DNA of 64,000 nt from an uncultured Sunxiuqinia sp. (GCF_963678245.1 NZ_OY782770.1:496001-560000); one strand, 5' to 3'. Counted from the stretch's first letter, positions 34,412-43,678 are shown. Notes: generated by a model not told the origin, from the letters alone. Made by a program: numbers and translations.

Positions 34412-36310
34412 TTAATATGCTCTTCCTGAGACCCCCTCAACAAAATTGATGAAAGATTTATTGACCACTTTATTACCCCCTGGAGTTGGGAAGTTACCAG
34501 TGAAATACCAATCACCTTTATCATTAGGACATGCCTGATGCAAGTTCTCGATGCTCTGGTATACAATTTCAACTTCTGACTCGCAATCTTCAGGCTTCAA
34601 TAATTCGGCGATTTTAGCCGATATCTCCTCCGCCGTGGACTGGCGATAAATATCTTTCACATAATTGACAATTTCTTCTTTCGGAAGATTTTCCTGTGCC
34701 TTACATTTCTTGTAAACTTCGTCAATGACATGCTCTTTCTTCTTATCTTTCAATAATTCAATGGCTGCCGTAAAAGCAATAAACCTCTCCAACACAGCCA
34801 TGTCAATACCATAGCAATCGGGGTAGCGAATTTGAGGTGCTGAAGAAACGACTATGATCTTTTTAGGGTTAAGCCGTCCGAGAATACGAAGAATACTTGT
34901 TTTCAAAGTTGTACCACGAACAATGGAATCATCAATAATCACCAACGTATCTGTCTTTTCACGAATGACACCATAGGTAACATCGTAAACATGAGCCACC
35001 AAATCATCTCGACTCGCATCGTCGGCAATAAAAGTCCTCAGCTTAACATCTTTAATTGCAATTTTCTCAACGCGGGGTTCAATAGAAATAATATCCTCTA
35101 GCTCCTTTTCAGTCATCGTTCCGTTTCCTTCACGAATCAACTTCTTCTTGCGTTCAAGTAGATGCTGACGCACACCGGTCATCATGCCATAAAAAGCAGT
35201 TTCCGAAGTATTCGGAATATAGGAGAACACCGCATTTTCCAGATCATAATTGATTGACTTCATAATCATTGGAGCCAGCAATCGACCTAATTCTTTTCGC
35301 TCCTGGTAAATATCCTTATCACTACCGCGAGAAAAATAAATACGCTCAAAAGAGCATGACACACGATTGTGTGGAACTCGAATCATTTGCCTCGAAACAT
35401 CTCCACTTCTTTTAATGATCAATGCTTCCCCCGGTTTGATTTCTTTTACCTGATCGGATCTTACATCCATTACAGTCTGAATAACAGGACGCTCAGATGC
35501 CACAACGGCAATCTCATCATCCTCGTAGTAATGAGCAGGACGTATCCCCCATGGATCTCGCATTACAAATGCATCACCATGTCCTATCATTCCGGCAATA
35601 GCATAACCGCCATCCCAGTCTTTGCTGGCATTTTCCAATATACTTTGGACGTCCAGATTTTCTTCAATTAATGGCGAAATTTCTTTATTTGAATAGCCTT
35701 CGTTTTTGTATTGACGGAAACGAAATTGGTTTTCTTCATCCAGAAAATGACCAACTTTCTCAAGTACGGTTACTGTATCGGTATAATTCTTCGGATGTTG
35801 ACCAAGGTCGATCAGCTTCTGAAAAAGCTCATCCGTATTTGTCAAATTAAAATTACCTGCTAAAACCAATGTGCGCGACTTCCAGTTATTTTGTCGCATC
35901 ACCGGATGCACAAAGTGAATGCTGTTTCGCCCAAAAGTCCCATAACGCAAATGCCCCAAATAAAGCTCGCCCGAATACGGAAGGTTTTTATATACCCAGT
36001 CTGTATCATTAATATCCTTACCATGCTTTATGGCTTTCTTAACTCCTTTGGTTACTTTATCAAATACATCTTGAATTGGATTTTGCTCAATTGAGCGATA
36101 CCGGCTAATGTATTCCTGCCCTGGCTTAAGGTTCATTTTTACACTAACGACTCCTGCACCATCTTGCCCCCTGTTATGTTGCTTTTCCATCAACAGGTAA
36201 AGCTTGTTAACCCCATATTGCCAAGTGCCATATTTTTCCTGATAATAACTTAAGGGTTTTTTCAGACGAATTAATGCAATTCCACACTCGTGTTTTATCT
36301 GATCACTCAT
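34412..36310 (-). CDS. Amidophosphoribosyltransferase-like protein (PurF family, long form)
   Basis: 632-aa glutamine amidotransferase plus PRPP transferase. The class II glutaminase nucleophile would be Cys9 (HECGIALIRL), which in this form is not at the processed N-terminus. HNRGQDGAG and GHLRYGTFG follow. The C-terminal half has the PRPP loop LVIIDDSIVRGTTLKTS. It is about 130 residues longer than typical PurF (about 500 aa). From memory Bacteroidota often carry this long form as well as a standard PurF, so a role in committed purine synthesis is not certain. It overlaps the upstream SPOR gene by 4 bases. Confidence 0.85.
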   Translation of the reverse strand: MSDQIKHECGIALIRLKKPLSYYQEKYGTWQYGVNKLYLLMEKQHNRGQDGAGVVSVKMNLKPGQEYISRYRSIEQNPIQDVFDKVTKGVKKAIKHGKDINDTDWVYKNLPYSGELYLGHLRYGTFGRNSIHFVHPVMRQNNWKSRTLVLAGNFNLTNTDELFQKLIDLGQHPKNYTDTVTVLEKVGHFLDEENQFRFRQYKNEGYSNKEISPLIEENLDVQSILENASKDWDGGYAIAGMIGHGDAFVMRDPWGIRPAHYYEDDEIAVVASERPVIQTVMDVRSDQVKEIKPGEALIIKRSGDVSRQMIRVPHNRVSCSFERIYFSRGSDKDIYQERKELGRLLAPMIMKSINYDLENAVFSYIPNTSETAFYGMMTGVRQHLLERKKKLIREGNGTMTEKELEDIISIEPRVEKIAIKDVKLRTFIADDASRDDLVAHVYDVTYGVIREKTDTLVIIDDSIVRGTTLKTSILRILGRLNPKKIIVVSSAPQIRYPDCYGIDMAVLERFIAFTAAIELLKDKKKEHVIDEVYKKCKAQENLPKEEIVNYVKDIYRQSTAEEISAKIAELLKPEDCESEVEIVYQSIENLHQACPNDKGDWYFTGNFPTPGGNKVVNKSFINFVEGVSGRAY

Positions 36311-36780
36311 TTACTCTCTTTGTCGGTAATTAATTTTGGAAACTGAATTATATCTTTCACAATAAACGCATTCGGATACGTTTTTTTGATTCGATCTTTC
36401 AAGGCCAATGCTTCATTCTTTGTCCGAAAGTCTCCAACCCTAACCTTGAAATCAGGACTTTGAAAAATCATATAAGCCTGAACATTCGGGTAGTTTGTCA
36501 GAAACTCGGTCTTTACATTCATCGCTTCTTCCCTTGCCTTCAAGCCAGAGGCGAAAAAAACCTCAAGTCGATATCCATCAGTACCGTTCATCCGTTTATT
36601 CATCGCAATATGCCTCTTTAACAAGCTATCAATCCGTGCATCTTGCGACACAGGCAGTTGCTCACTTATTGGTTGCGACACATTTTCTGTTTCAAGCTGA
36701 TTGGGGTTGTATGAAGACGGTTGAGCACTGACACTCAAGCAAAAAAGGATAAATGCGATCCACGGTATGATCAACTTCAT
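36307..36780 (-). CDS. Exported SPOR-domain protein
   Basis: 157-aa protein with a signal peptide (about residues 1-19, IPWIAFILFCLSVSAQ), a short linker and a C-terminal SPOR domain (about 75-150: GYRLEVFFASGLKAREEAMN, YMIFQSPDFKVRVGDFRTK). SPOR domains bind glycan strands stripped of stem peptides at division sites, so a periplasmic or cell-wall role is likely. It shares an ATGA overlap with the PurF-like gene downstream, an odd functional pairing. Confidence 0.85.
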   Translation of the reverse strand: MKLIIPWIAFILFCLSVSAQPSSYNPNQLETENVSQPISEQLPVSQDARIDSLLKRHIAMNKRMNGTDGYRLEVFFASGLKAREEAMNVKTEFLTNYPNVQAYMIFQSPDFKVRVGDFRTKNEALALKDRIKKTYPNAFIVKDIIQFPKLITDKESK

Positions 36781-37135
36781 AATTTATTGTCCTTTAAAAG
36801 TGCAAATATAAACTTAATTGGTAGAATACAAGAACGTATAATTTCAATCATATGAAAAAACGAAAAAACTTTACATTAACATCAAATGACTAATATTTAC
36901 TATTCGTTCACATATACATAACGAAAGGGATAGAAGAAAATTTTCCATTTCAGTATTTCTTCAATTTTGATAAATTTGCCCGTCAATTTCTAAAATCCGG
37001 GAAGGACTGATCATGCATGTGCTATATCTCACTCCTATTCCATTCGGAACTAAGAACTTTTAGTGTTTTAAACCGTTACTGAAAAATATATTTTCAGATT
37101 AATATAGGCTAGTCAACTTATAATATTTCCAGGCA
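36781..37135. other. Divergent intergenic region between SPOR and AhpD-like genes
   Basis: 355 bases without a clear gene. It contains a perfect -7 box TAAATTTG (36971-36978) pointing to the AhpD-like gene. A 16-codon frame (37013-37063, MHVLYLTPIPFGTKNF) follows, with AAGGA seven bases before its ATG; a leader peptide is possible but unproven. The rest is AT-rich. Confidence 0.4.
36971..36978 (+). promoter_or_regulatory. Candidate -7 box TAAATTTG for the AhpD-like/NifX-like genes
   Basis: An exact TAnnTTTG match, 157 bases before the ATG at 37136, implying a long leader. Confidence 0.4.
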
Positions 37136-37492
37136 ATGAGCAAATTAATTGAAGATTTCCAGAGTTATCGTTCTGAAATGAACGAAAAGATCCTTGCGAA
37201 TGACAATAAAGTGATGAAACGGATTTTCAGTGTTGATACCTTAGCCTACCAGGAGGGAGCGCTGAATGTAAAAACAAAAGAAATGCTGGGACTGGTTTCT
37301 TCGATGGTGCTGCGATGCGATGACTGTATAAAATACCATCTGGAAAAATGTTTTGAACAAGGAACAACGACTGACGAAATAGTTGAAGTTTTCAGTATCG
37401 CAAACCTTGTGGGAGGTACGATTGTTATTCCACATACCAGACGAGCTGTAGAGTATTGGGAGGCACTTCAAGAACAAGTAAAAAGTAAATGA
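37136..37492 (+). CDS. Carboxymuconolactone decarboxylase/AhpD-like protein
   Basis: 118-aa all-helical protein of the CMD/AhpD family. The redox motif is Cys61-x2-Cys64 followed by His68 (LRCDDCIKYH), and Glu40 lies in YQEGALNVKTKEM. This is the AhpD-type arrangement for peroxide or disulfide chemistry, rather than a true decarboxylase. GTIVIPHTRRAVEYWEAL is the typical C-terminus. It is 29 bases upstream of a NifX-like gene and probably cotranscribed with it. Confidence 0.88.
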   Translation: MSKLIEDFQSYRSEMNEKILANDNKVMKRIFSVDTLAYQEGALNVKTKEMLGLVSSMVLRCDDCIKYHLEKCFEQGTTTDEIVEVFSIANLVGGTIVIPHTRRAVEYWEALQEQVKSK

Positions 37493-37521
37493 GAAATTTG
37501 AACAATTTAAATTAAGGTATT

Positions 37522-37830
37522 ATGATTGCAATCAGCGCCACTGAAAAAAAATTAACTGCTCCGATGGACTTGAGATTCGGACGTGCTCCCTATTTTTATA
37601 TCTCCGATGGTGAAGAATCTCGCTTTATCGTGAATCCCTACTGTCAGGAAGAAAATAACGTTGCTCCCCGGGTTGTGGAATTATTGGCAACAGAACGGGT
37701 TGATAAAATAATAACCGGGGAAATTGGACCGAAGGCACACTCCAGCCTGCAGAAAAACAACATTCAGGTTATCATGCTTGAAGAAGAGCGGATCAAAATA
37801 AACCAGATACTCAAGAAAATTAACTCCTGA
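37522..37830 (+). CDS. NifB/NifX-family (dinitrogenase iron-molybdenum cofactor) domain protein
   Basis: 102-aa single-domain protein of the NifX/NafY fold: MIAISATEKKLTAPMDLRFG at the start, then YFYISDGEES and ITGEIGPKAHSSLQKNNIQV. Such stand-alone proteins are widespread in anaerobes without nitrogenase and may handle iron-sulfur clusters or metals. No nif genes are nearby. It converges with yjjX; a short palindrome (TGATTT-cga-AAATCA) overlaps its stop. Confidence 0.88.
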   Translation: MIAISATEKKLTAPMDLRFGRAPYFYISDGEESRFIVNPYCQEENNVAPRVVELLATERVDKIITGEIGPKAHSSLQKNNIQVIMLEEERIKINQILKKINS

Positions 37831-37839
37831 TTTCGAAAA

Positions 37840-38364
37840 TCAATCGTATAATTCAGTGTTTAAAAATGGAATAAGTGCCAACATAATTGCATGTTGGTAC
37901 AACTGCTGACGCGTAATCAAGTCGTGAGTCAGTAACCCAACGGCGCCATTTTGTTGTTTCGAATTACTTGCTTTGAATACCTGATCATCTGCGTCTCCAA
38001 GCTCCAGACCTTGAATTACCAGTTGTGCTATTTCAGGAGGCAACTCAAAACTTCCTGTTCGCCCAAGTGCCAGTTTATCCCCATTCGAAATCGCAATCCA
38101 TGCAAAAGCCTGCATCCGAGCATCCACCATATCAACACCTCCTTCAATACCAACATAAAAATCGGCTTTCAAATCAGCCCGCATCAAATTAGTCACCCTG
38201 TTTTTTGCTCCTGTTCTGGTTTCTCCATCACTCATCGGCTGATCCGGGACATCTGTTTTCACGGACAAACCAGCAACATCAACAGGATTCGTGAAGCACA
38301 TTTTGAAAGCTTCTTGAACAGCATTAACTTTGACCGGATTTTTAGATGCAACCAGAATTTTCAT
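37840..38364 (-). CDS. yjjX: Inosine/xanthosine triphosphatase (YjjX family)
   Basis: 174-aa house-cleaning NTPase that hydrolyses ITP and XTP. MKILVASKNPVKVNAVQEAF at the N-terminus, DQPMSDGETRTGAKNRV and FYVGIEGGVDMVDARMQAFA are family signatures. The length is standard. It lies on the minus strand between plus-strand genes. Confidence 0.93.
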   Translation of the reverse strand: MKILVASKNPVKVNAVQEAFKMCFTNPVDVAGLSVKTDVPDQPMSDGETRTGAKNRVTNLMRADLKADFYVGIEGGVDMVDARMQAFAWIAISNGDKLALGRTGSFELPPEIAQLVIQGLELGDADDQVFKASNSKQQNGAVGLLTHDLITRQQLYQHAIMLALIPFLNTELYD

Positions 38365-38438
38365 CCGGATAAATCTATAAAATAATCAGTCAATAAAGTT
38401 ACTTTTACACCGCAAAACAAAAAAAAATTATCCAGAGA

Positions 38439-38888
38439 ATGATTATCCGCGAAGCAAATATTAAAGACGCCGGACAGATTGCAGAATTCCAATTGGCTAT
38501 GGCCTTGGAAACAGAAAACATACAATTAGACAAAACAACAGTTGATCTGGGTGTAAAGCACGTATTTGACGACCAATCGAAAGGAACTTATTATGTAGCT
38601 GATCGGGATGGAAAAATCATTGCATCATTGTTAACAACTTACGAATGGAGCGACTGGAGAAATGGCACCGTTCTTTGGATTCAATCGGTCTACGTTTCAC
38701 CCGAATTCAGAGGAACCGGCATTTACAAAAAAATGTACAGCCACATTCAGGGCTTGGTAAAAAAAGAGGATCATCTAAAAGGCATTCGTTTGTATGTTGA
38801 CCAAAGCAACACCCCGGCACAACAAGTCTATCAAAAACTAGGTATGACAGCCGAGCACTACCAGTTATTCGAATGGTTAAAAGACTAA
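38439..38888 (+). CDS. GNAT-family N-acetyltransferase
   Basis: 149-aa acetyltransferase. The acetyl-CoA motif A is IQSVYVSPEFRGTGIYKKM (the RGTG loop), and motif B is VDQSNTPAQQVYQKLGM. The substrate is unknown. Three bases separate it from the ferritin-like/VIT gene, so they are probably cotranscribed. Confidence 0.92.
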   Translation: MIIREANIKDAGQIAEFQLAMALETENIQLDKTTVDLGVKHVFDDQSKGTYYVADRDGKIIASLLTTYEWSDWRNGTVLWIQSVYVSPEFRGTGIYKKMYSHIQGLVKKEDHLKGIRLYVDQSNTPAQQVYQKLGMTAEHYQLFEWLKD

Positions 38889-38891
38889 ACG

Positions 38892-39773
38892 ATGGAAAGA
38901 AAACCAATTTCACCTGAAATTCGTAAGCAACTGATCATTGCTCAGCGAAATGAAATTACAGAATATAATATCTACAAACGGCTGGCAAGTCGGATTCAAA
39001 ACGACCATAATCGCAAAGTTTTAAACGACATTGCGGATGATGAACTGCAGCATTACAAAATCTGGCAAAAATACACTGCCCGTGAGGTAAATCCGAGCCG
39101 ATGGGATATATTCAAATTTTACTGGATCGCCCGTATTTTTGGAATTACGTTTGGCATTAAACTAATGGAAAAAGGTGAAGAAAATGCCCAAATCAATTAC
39201 AACCAAATTGCCAAGGAGGTTCCCGAAGCAGCCGGCATCAGCAAAGATGAAAACGACCACGAAAAAGAACTGATCAAGCTCATTAAAGAAGACAAGCTCG
39301 AGTACATCGGATCAATCGTACTAGGACTAAACGATGCTTTGGTTGAAATTCTGGGAACTTTAGCCGGACTGACTTTCGCCTTGCAAAACACCAAAATAGT
39401 TGCTTTGGCTGGAATCATAGCCGGTATTGCCGGTGCATTATCCATGTCGTCGTCGGAATACCTCTCGAATAAATCAGAAGGCAACGAAGACGGAGCAATT
39501 AAGTCTGCTATTTTCACCGGGCTCGCCTATCTGGTTGCCGTTGTCTTTTTAGTCGCACCATTCCTTATTTTCGCATCTCCTTTTATGGCACTATTAGTTG
39601 CTGTAGCCGATTCTATATTTGTTGTTTTCGTTTATAGCTACTACATCTCAATTGCCAACGACCAGCCTTTCAGAAAGCGGTTTTTTGAGATGGTGATCTT
39701 AAGTACCGTAGTTGGTTTGATTTCATTTGGGCTTGGTTATCTGGTTCGCGTTGCTTTTGGTATCGAGGTTTAA
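38892..39773 (+). CDS. Ferritin-like/VIT1 fusion iron transporter (MbfA-like)
   Basis: 293-aa protein. The N-terminal ferritin-like (erythrin) domain, about residues 10-135, carries EITEYNIY and DELQHYKIW, the ExxH iron-binding motifs. The C-terminal VIT1/CCC1 domain, about 140-290, has five hydrophobic segments with VLGLNDALVEILGTLAGLTF, a family hallmark, and MSSSEYLS. Such Er-VIT1 proteins (MbfA in alphaproteobacteria) export Fe2+ under peroxide or iron stress. Manganese transport is possible. Confidence 0.9.
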   Translation: MERKPISPEIRKQLIIAQRNEITEYNIYKRLASRIQNDHNRKVLNDIADDELQHYKIWQKYTAREVNPSRWDIFKFYWIARIFGITFGIKLMEKGEENAQINYNQIAKEVPEAAGISKDENDHEKELIKLIKEDKLEYIGSIVLGLNDALVEILGTLAGLTFALQNTKIVALAGIIAGIAGALSMSSSEYLSNKSEGNEDGAIKSAIFTGLAYLVAVVFLVAPFLIFASPFMALLVAVADSIFVVFVYSYYISIANDQPFRKRFFEMVILSTVVGLISFGLGYLVRVAFGIEV

Positions 39774-39819
39774 AACAATCTAATCCAAGGCTTGTTAATC
39801 TGAAAAATGGAGAAATATT

Positions 39820-40488
39820 GTGAGTTTTTATTTGTCAAAATTGATCCTTGAAGGAGAACACCAACAACAAGATTTTAAATATTGCATCAGCGATTCTAAA
39901 AAGATTGCCAAATCGCTGGTTGCCTTTGCCAACACCGATGGTGGGCGACTTTTGATTGGTGTAAAAGACAATGGTAATATTACGGGAGTTCGGTCGGAAG
40001 AAGAATACTACATGGTTGAATCGGCAGCTAAAATATACAGCAAACCCGAAATTGATTTCACAACCCAACAACATTTTATTGACGGAAAAACGGTGCTGGA
40101 AGCCATAATCAAATCAAGTAAAAACAAGCCGCATTTTGCAAAAAACGATGATGGAAGATGGATAGCCTACTACCGGAAGGATGACGAAAATAAATTGGCC
40201 AACAGAATTATGATTGAGGTTTGGAAGAAAGAAAAACGAAAGGACGGCATATTCCTCAACTACTCAAATTCGGAACAATTTCTGCTTGATTATTTAGACA
40301 AAAACGAAACCATCAGCCAATCGGCATTTACCCGGAAGGCGCAAATTAGTTATCGCGAAGCCGAGCGAATCATTTCCGACTTCATTGTTTTGGGAATCCT
40401 TGAAATAAGAACTCCAGAGAAAAAGATCATCTATGCGATTTCTGAAAATTTCGATCGCGATGAGTGGAATATCGAAAAAATCCGGTAG
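39820..40488 (+). CDS. AlbA_2/Schlafen-type DNA-binding domain protein
   Basis: 222-aa protein starting at GTG 39820 (no in-frame ATG fits). The AlbA_2 domain, about residues 10-125, shows the signature DFKYCISDSKKIAKSLVAFA, then NTDGGRLLIGVKDNGNITGV. The C-terminal part (about 145-215) looks like a winged helix (QSAFTRKAQISYREAERIIS). It lacks the ATPase or helicase domain found in larger members. A transcription-related role is likely but unproven. Confidence 0.82.
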   Translation: MSFYLSKLILEGEHQQQDFKYCISDSKKIAKSLVAFANTDGGRLLIGVKDNGNITGVRSEEEYYMVESAAKIYSKPEIDFTTQQHFIDGKTVLEAIIKSSKNKPHFAKNDDGRWIAYYRKDDENKLANRIMIEVWKKEKRKDGIFLNYSNSEQFLLDYLDKNETISQSAFTRKAQISYREAERIISDFIVLGILEIRTPEKKIIYAISENFDRDEWNIEKIR

Positions 40489-40605
40489 CTTAAATAGTCA
40501 TAAGTTCTTTTCAAATTCAACTGATTTTACAATCATTTAATTGCAAATAGCGAACCTTTCTCATAAAAAATGAGTTCTTTTAGATAGGGAATAATTCTCT
40601 GCAAA

Positions 40606-41388
40606 ATGGTTCGTTTTTCAATACACTTTTCTATTTTACTCGCTATTCTAATAGCATTTGTTCGTTGCAATAACGGCGGAACAGATCCTGTTGACCTTAC
40701 AATCCCGGAGGTTCCGGAGCAAAACATTAACGACAATGTTACTCCAAATGATTTTTTATCAGATATTAAATACGAACAACTTGTGATTGAGGCGATATAC
40801 ATCGATGGTCACCAACCCGATAGCCTATCAATTTATAAATTAGTCTCTTTTCTGGATGAGCGTATCCGCAAACCGAAGGGAATCCAGCTTTTTTACAAAC
40901 CAATTCCCAAGACCGGAAAAACCAGCTATTCAATAGATGATTTAAAAACTATTGAAACGAGTTACCGGGAAAAATCGACCAATGATACCTTGCTAACCGC
41001 GTGGATTTTTTTTACGAATGGGGATTATGCCGGCAACAATACTGACGAAAAGAAACTGGGACTAGCCTATGGCGCAAGCTCATTTGCCTTGTTTAAAAAA
41101 ACTATTCAGGAATATAGTGGAGGTGAAAATCAGCCCACAACACACAACATGGAGACCACGGTCTTAAAACACGAATTCGGTCATCTGTTTGGATTAGTAA
41201 ACAATGGTACCCCGATGATCAATAATCACCTTGACAGCGTTCATAGCAGTAATCATTGCTCCAACCCAAGGTGCTTGATGTATTACGCTGCCGAAACCAA
41301 TAATTTCTTTTCAACTTTTTCATCAAACAGCACCCCCTCACTAAGGTCCGACTGCATAGAGGATTTGAGAAACAACGGAGGCAAATAA
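40606..41388 (+). CDS. Archaemetzincin-like zinc metalloprotease lipoprotein
   Basis: 260-aa exported lipoprotein (signal peptide with a candidate lipobox Cys21, AFVRC, not an ideal one). The zinc motif is HEFGHLFG (His189, Glu190, His193). The third ligand does not follow at the usual metzincin spacing. Instead, after about 20 extra residues, HCSNPRCLM (217-225) fits the archaemetzincin pattern HCx4CxM. I infer an archaemetzincin-type protease with an insertion between the second and third ligands. The second CxxC of that family was not seen. The target is unknown. Confidence 0.7.
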   Translation: MVRFSIHFSILLAILIAFVRCNNGGTDPVDLTIPEVPEQNINDNVTPNDFLSDIKYEQLVIEAIYIDGHQPDSLSIYKLVSFLDERIRKPKGIQLFYKPIPKTGKTSYSIDDLKTIETSYREKSTNDTLLTAWIFFTNGDYAGNNTDEKKLGLAYGASSFALFKKTIQEYSGGENQPTTHNMETTVLKHEFGHLFGLVNNGTPMINNHLDSVHSSNHCSNPRCLMYYAAETNNFFSTFSSNSTPSLRSDCIEDLRNNGGK

Positions 41389-41482
41389 TTTATCTATTCG
41401 ATTAATCGATAATTAATCAAGTTAAACCATTCATTTATATTTTTCTGATTATTTTTACTGTTCTAAAATAAAAAAGAGAAAC

Positions 41483-42634
41483 ATGAAGAAAATAGTAACT
41501 TTTATCTTGAGTATTATCATGACCTGCTCGGTATATGCTCAGGAAAATTACAAAACTCTCACAAAAGAAGACTCAGTAAAAGTTTTTAAAGGCACCTCCA
41601 ATTATGAGGTAATAAAATATGAGGATTCATTCAACAATAAGAAGCCGAAAAATATCATATTAATGATTGGCGACGGAATGGGGACTGCTCAGGTTTTTGC
41701 GGGATTAACCGCCAACGGAGGTCATCTGTTTCTTGAAAATTTCAAACATGTTGGCTTTTCGAAAACACAATCGGCCAGCAACTACATTACCGACTCAGCA
41801 GCTGGAGGAACAGCTCTTTCAAGTGGTTATAAAACTTATAACGGTGCTATTGGTGTTGACGGCGATACCGTTTCACATCCTACAGTTCTAGAGTTGGCCG
41901 AAAAGGATGGCTTAGCAACCGGACTTGTTTCCTCGTCTGCTATTACCCATGCGACACCCGCTTCATTTATTGCACATCAGTCATCGCGTAATATGTATGA
42001 AGAAATTGCCGCCGACTTTCTGAAAACCGATATCGATGTTTTTGTTGGAGGTGGATATAAACATTTCACGGAGCGTAAAGACGGTCGAAATCTGGTTGAA
42101 GAACTGGAAGCCAAAGATTACACGGTATTGAGAAGCATTGATCAGATTGAAAATTTCACCGAAGGTAAATTAGTTGGGCTAACAGCACCCGAGCACAATG
42201 GCCGAGCTCCTGAACGGAAGGGATTGCTGCCCAAAGCGACTGAAAAAGTGATTGACCTACTCAGTCAAAACCACAAAGGATTCTTTCTGATGGTTGAAGG
42301 GTCTCAGATTGACTGGGGAGGCCATCAAAACAATACCATATACATTACCGAAGAGATGCTTGATTTTGATCAGAGTATTGGTAAAGCTCTTGAGTTTGCC
42401 GCCAGCAATAAAGAAACGTTGATCATAGTAACGGCGGATCATGAAACCGGCGGATTTGCTATAAATGGAGGCGACATAGAAAACAAAATTGTTAAAGGCG
42501 GATTTGCAACCGGACACCACAGTGCAGTTATGGTTCCTGTTTTTGCTTTTGGCCCGGGAGCTGAAAATTTCACGGGAATCCTTGAAAACACTGAAATTGC
42601 CAATCGAATGATGAAATTACTTGATTTAAAATAG
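41483..42634 (+). CDS. Alkaline phosphatase (PhoA family), exported
   Basis: 383-aa phosphatase with a signal peptide ending near Ala19 (SVYAQ). Asp64 (MIGDGMGT) binds metal. Ser105 in YITDSAAGGTAL is the nucleophile, and GYKTYNGAIG follows. HATPASFIAH, VEGSQIDWGGH and TADHETGGFA supply the remaining zinc and magnesium ligands. It is shorter than E. coli PhoA (about 450 aa), close to other Bacteroidota enzymes. It ends at a strong hairpin. No Pho box was identified. Confidence 0.95.
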   Translation: MKKIVTFILSIIMTCSVYAQENYKTLTKEDSVKVFKGTSNYEVIKYEDSFNNKKPKNIILMIGDGMGTAQVFAGLTANGGHLFLENFKHVGFSKTQSASNYITDSAAGGTALSSGYKTYNGAIGVDGDTVSHPTVLELAEKDGLATGLVSSSAITHATPASFIAHQSSRNMYEEIAADFLKTDIDVFVGGGYKHFTERKDGRNLVEELEAKDYTVLRSIDQIENFTEGKLVGLTAPEHNGRAPERKGLLPKATEKVIDLLSQNHKGFFLMVEGSQIDWGGHQNNTIYITEEMLDFDQSIGKALEFAASNKETLIIVTADHETGGFAINGGDIENKIVKGGFATGHHSAVMVPVFAFGPGAENFTGILENTEIANRMMKLLDLK

Positions 42635-42653
42635 ATTCAACGCTCACACAGCT

Positions 42654-42695
42654 AAAAAACTATTGAAGAGACATGCTTTTTTTCAATAGTTTTTT
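42654..42695. terminator. Terminator after alkaline phosphatase
   Basis: AAAAAACTATTGA (42654-42666) pairs perfectly with TCAATAGTTTTTT (42683-42695). It covers the upstream ATG at 42673, arguing that the next gene starts later. Confidence 0.85.
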
Positions 42696-42729
42696 ACTTT
42701 TAAGGCTTGGTTTAACTAAGCTTTTCCCG

Positions 42730-43677
42730 ATGAATTCATCAACAGACATAATTGACCATATGCAACTGAACTTTTCCTCTTCGGGCTTATTGTTCCTAAA
42801 CATTTCATTGGCCGTTGTTATGTTCGGGGTAGCATTGGAAATAAAGCCAGCTGAATTCAACAATATCTTGCGAAAACCTAAGTCAGCAATTACGGGAATT
42901 ATTTCCCAATTTCTTTTATTACCCCTCCTTACATTCTTGTTAGTTATTGCAATAAAACCAACTCATTCTATCGCACTGGGTATGATCCTTGTGGCGTCTT
43001 GTCCGGGAGGAAACATTTCCAACTTTATAAGTTCAATAGCAAAAGCCAATGCAGCATTATCAGTTAGTTTAACGGCATTTAGTACGCTTAGCGCCATATT
43101 TATGACTCCGCTAAACTTCGCAATATGGGGAAATCTATACGTTAAATTCTACAACAACCATGCTGCAGAATATTTGATCCGCCCGTTACAGATTGATCAA
43201 CTTCAAATGTTTCAGACAGTCTTTATACTTCTTGGCATTCCAGTGATCCTTGGGATTTTATTTGCTTCGAGATTTCCAAAAATCACCCACAGAATTATAA
43301 GACCACTAAAAACAACCTCTTTAATTCTGTTTATTGTCATTGTTATTGGGTTGCTCTCAGCCAACTTTAAACATTTTGTACAGTTCATCCATATCGTATT
43401 CTTCATTGTTTTCCTTCACAATGCGCTTGCACTATCTACTGGGTTTATATTTAGCGCAGTTATGAACCGTCCGCTAATTGATCGACGAACCATCGCTATA
43501 GAAACCGGCATTCAAAACTCCGGGCTGGCGTTGACCCTAATCGTCAATCCCAAAATCTTTCCTCCGGAGCTAGAACTGGGAGGAATGGCTGTGGTTGCGG
43601 CCTGGTGGGGAATCTGGCATATTATCAGCGGTCTGGCTATAGCTGGAGCATGGTCGCCAAAAACAAAACTAGCCTAA
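42730..43677 (+). CDS. Bile acid:sodium symporter (BASS) family transporter
   Basis: 315-aa membrane protein with about nine or ten hydrophobic segments. GVALEIKPAEF, ILVASCPGGNISNFISSIAK (the conserved CPGG...SN sodium-site region) and IETGIQNSGLALTLI are family signatures. I chose ATG 42730 rather than 42673 because the earlier ATG lies in the loop of the phosphatase terminator. The substrate (sodium plus an organic anion) is unknown. It overlaps nothing; one base separates it from the acyltransferase gene, which is probably cotranscribed. Confidence 0.9.
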   Translation: MNSSTDIIDHMQLNFSSSGLLFLNISLAVVMFGVALEIKPAEFNNILRKPKSAITGIISQFLLLPLLTFLLVIAIKPTHSIALGMILVASCPGGNISNFISSIAKANAALSVSLTAFSTLSAIFMTPLNFAIWGNLYVKFYNNHAAEYLIRPLQIDQLQMFQTVFILLGIPVILGILFASRFPKITHRIIRPLKTTSLILFIVIVIGLLSANFKHFVQFIHIVFFIVFLHNALALSTGFIFSAVMNRPLIDRRTIAIETGIQNSGLALTLIVNPKIFPPELELGGMAVVAAWWGIWHIISGLAIAGAWSPKTKLA

Positions 43678-43678
43678 A

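Noticed and set aside
42673-42729. Earlier ATG for the BASS transporter
   Set aside because: The ATG is in the loop of the perfect phosphatase terminator; the later ATG at 42730 fits the family start.
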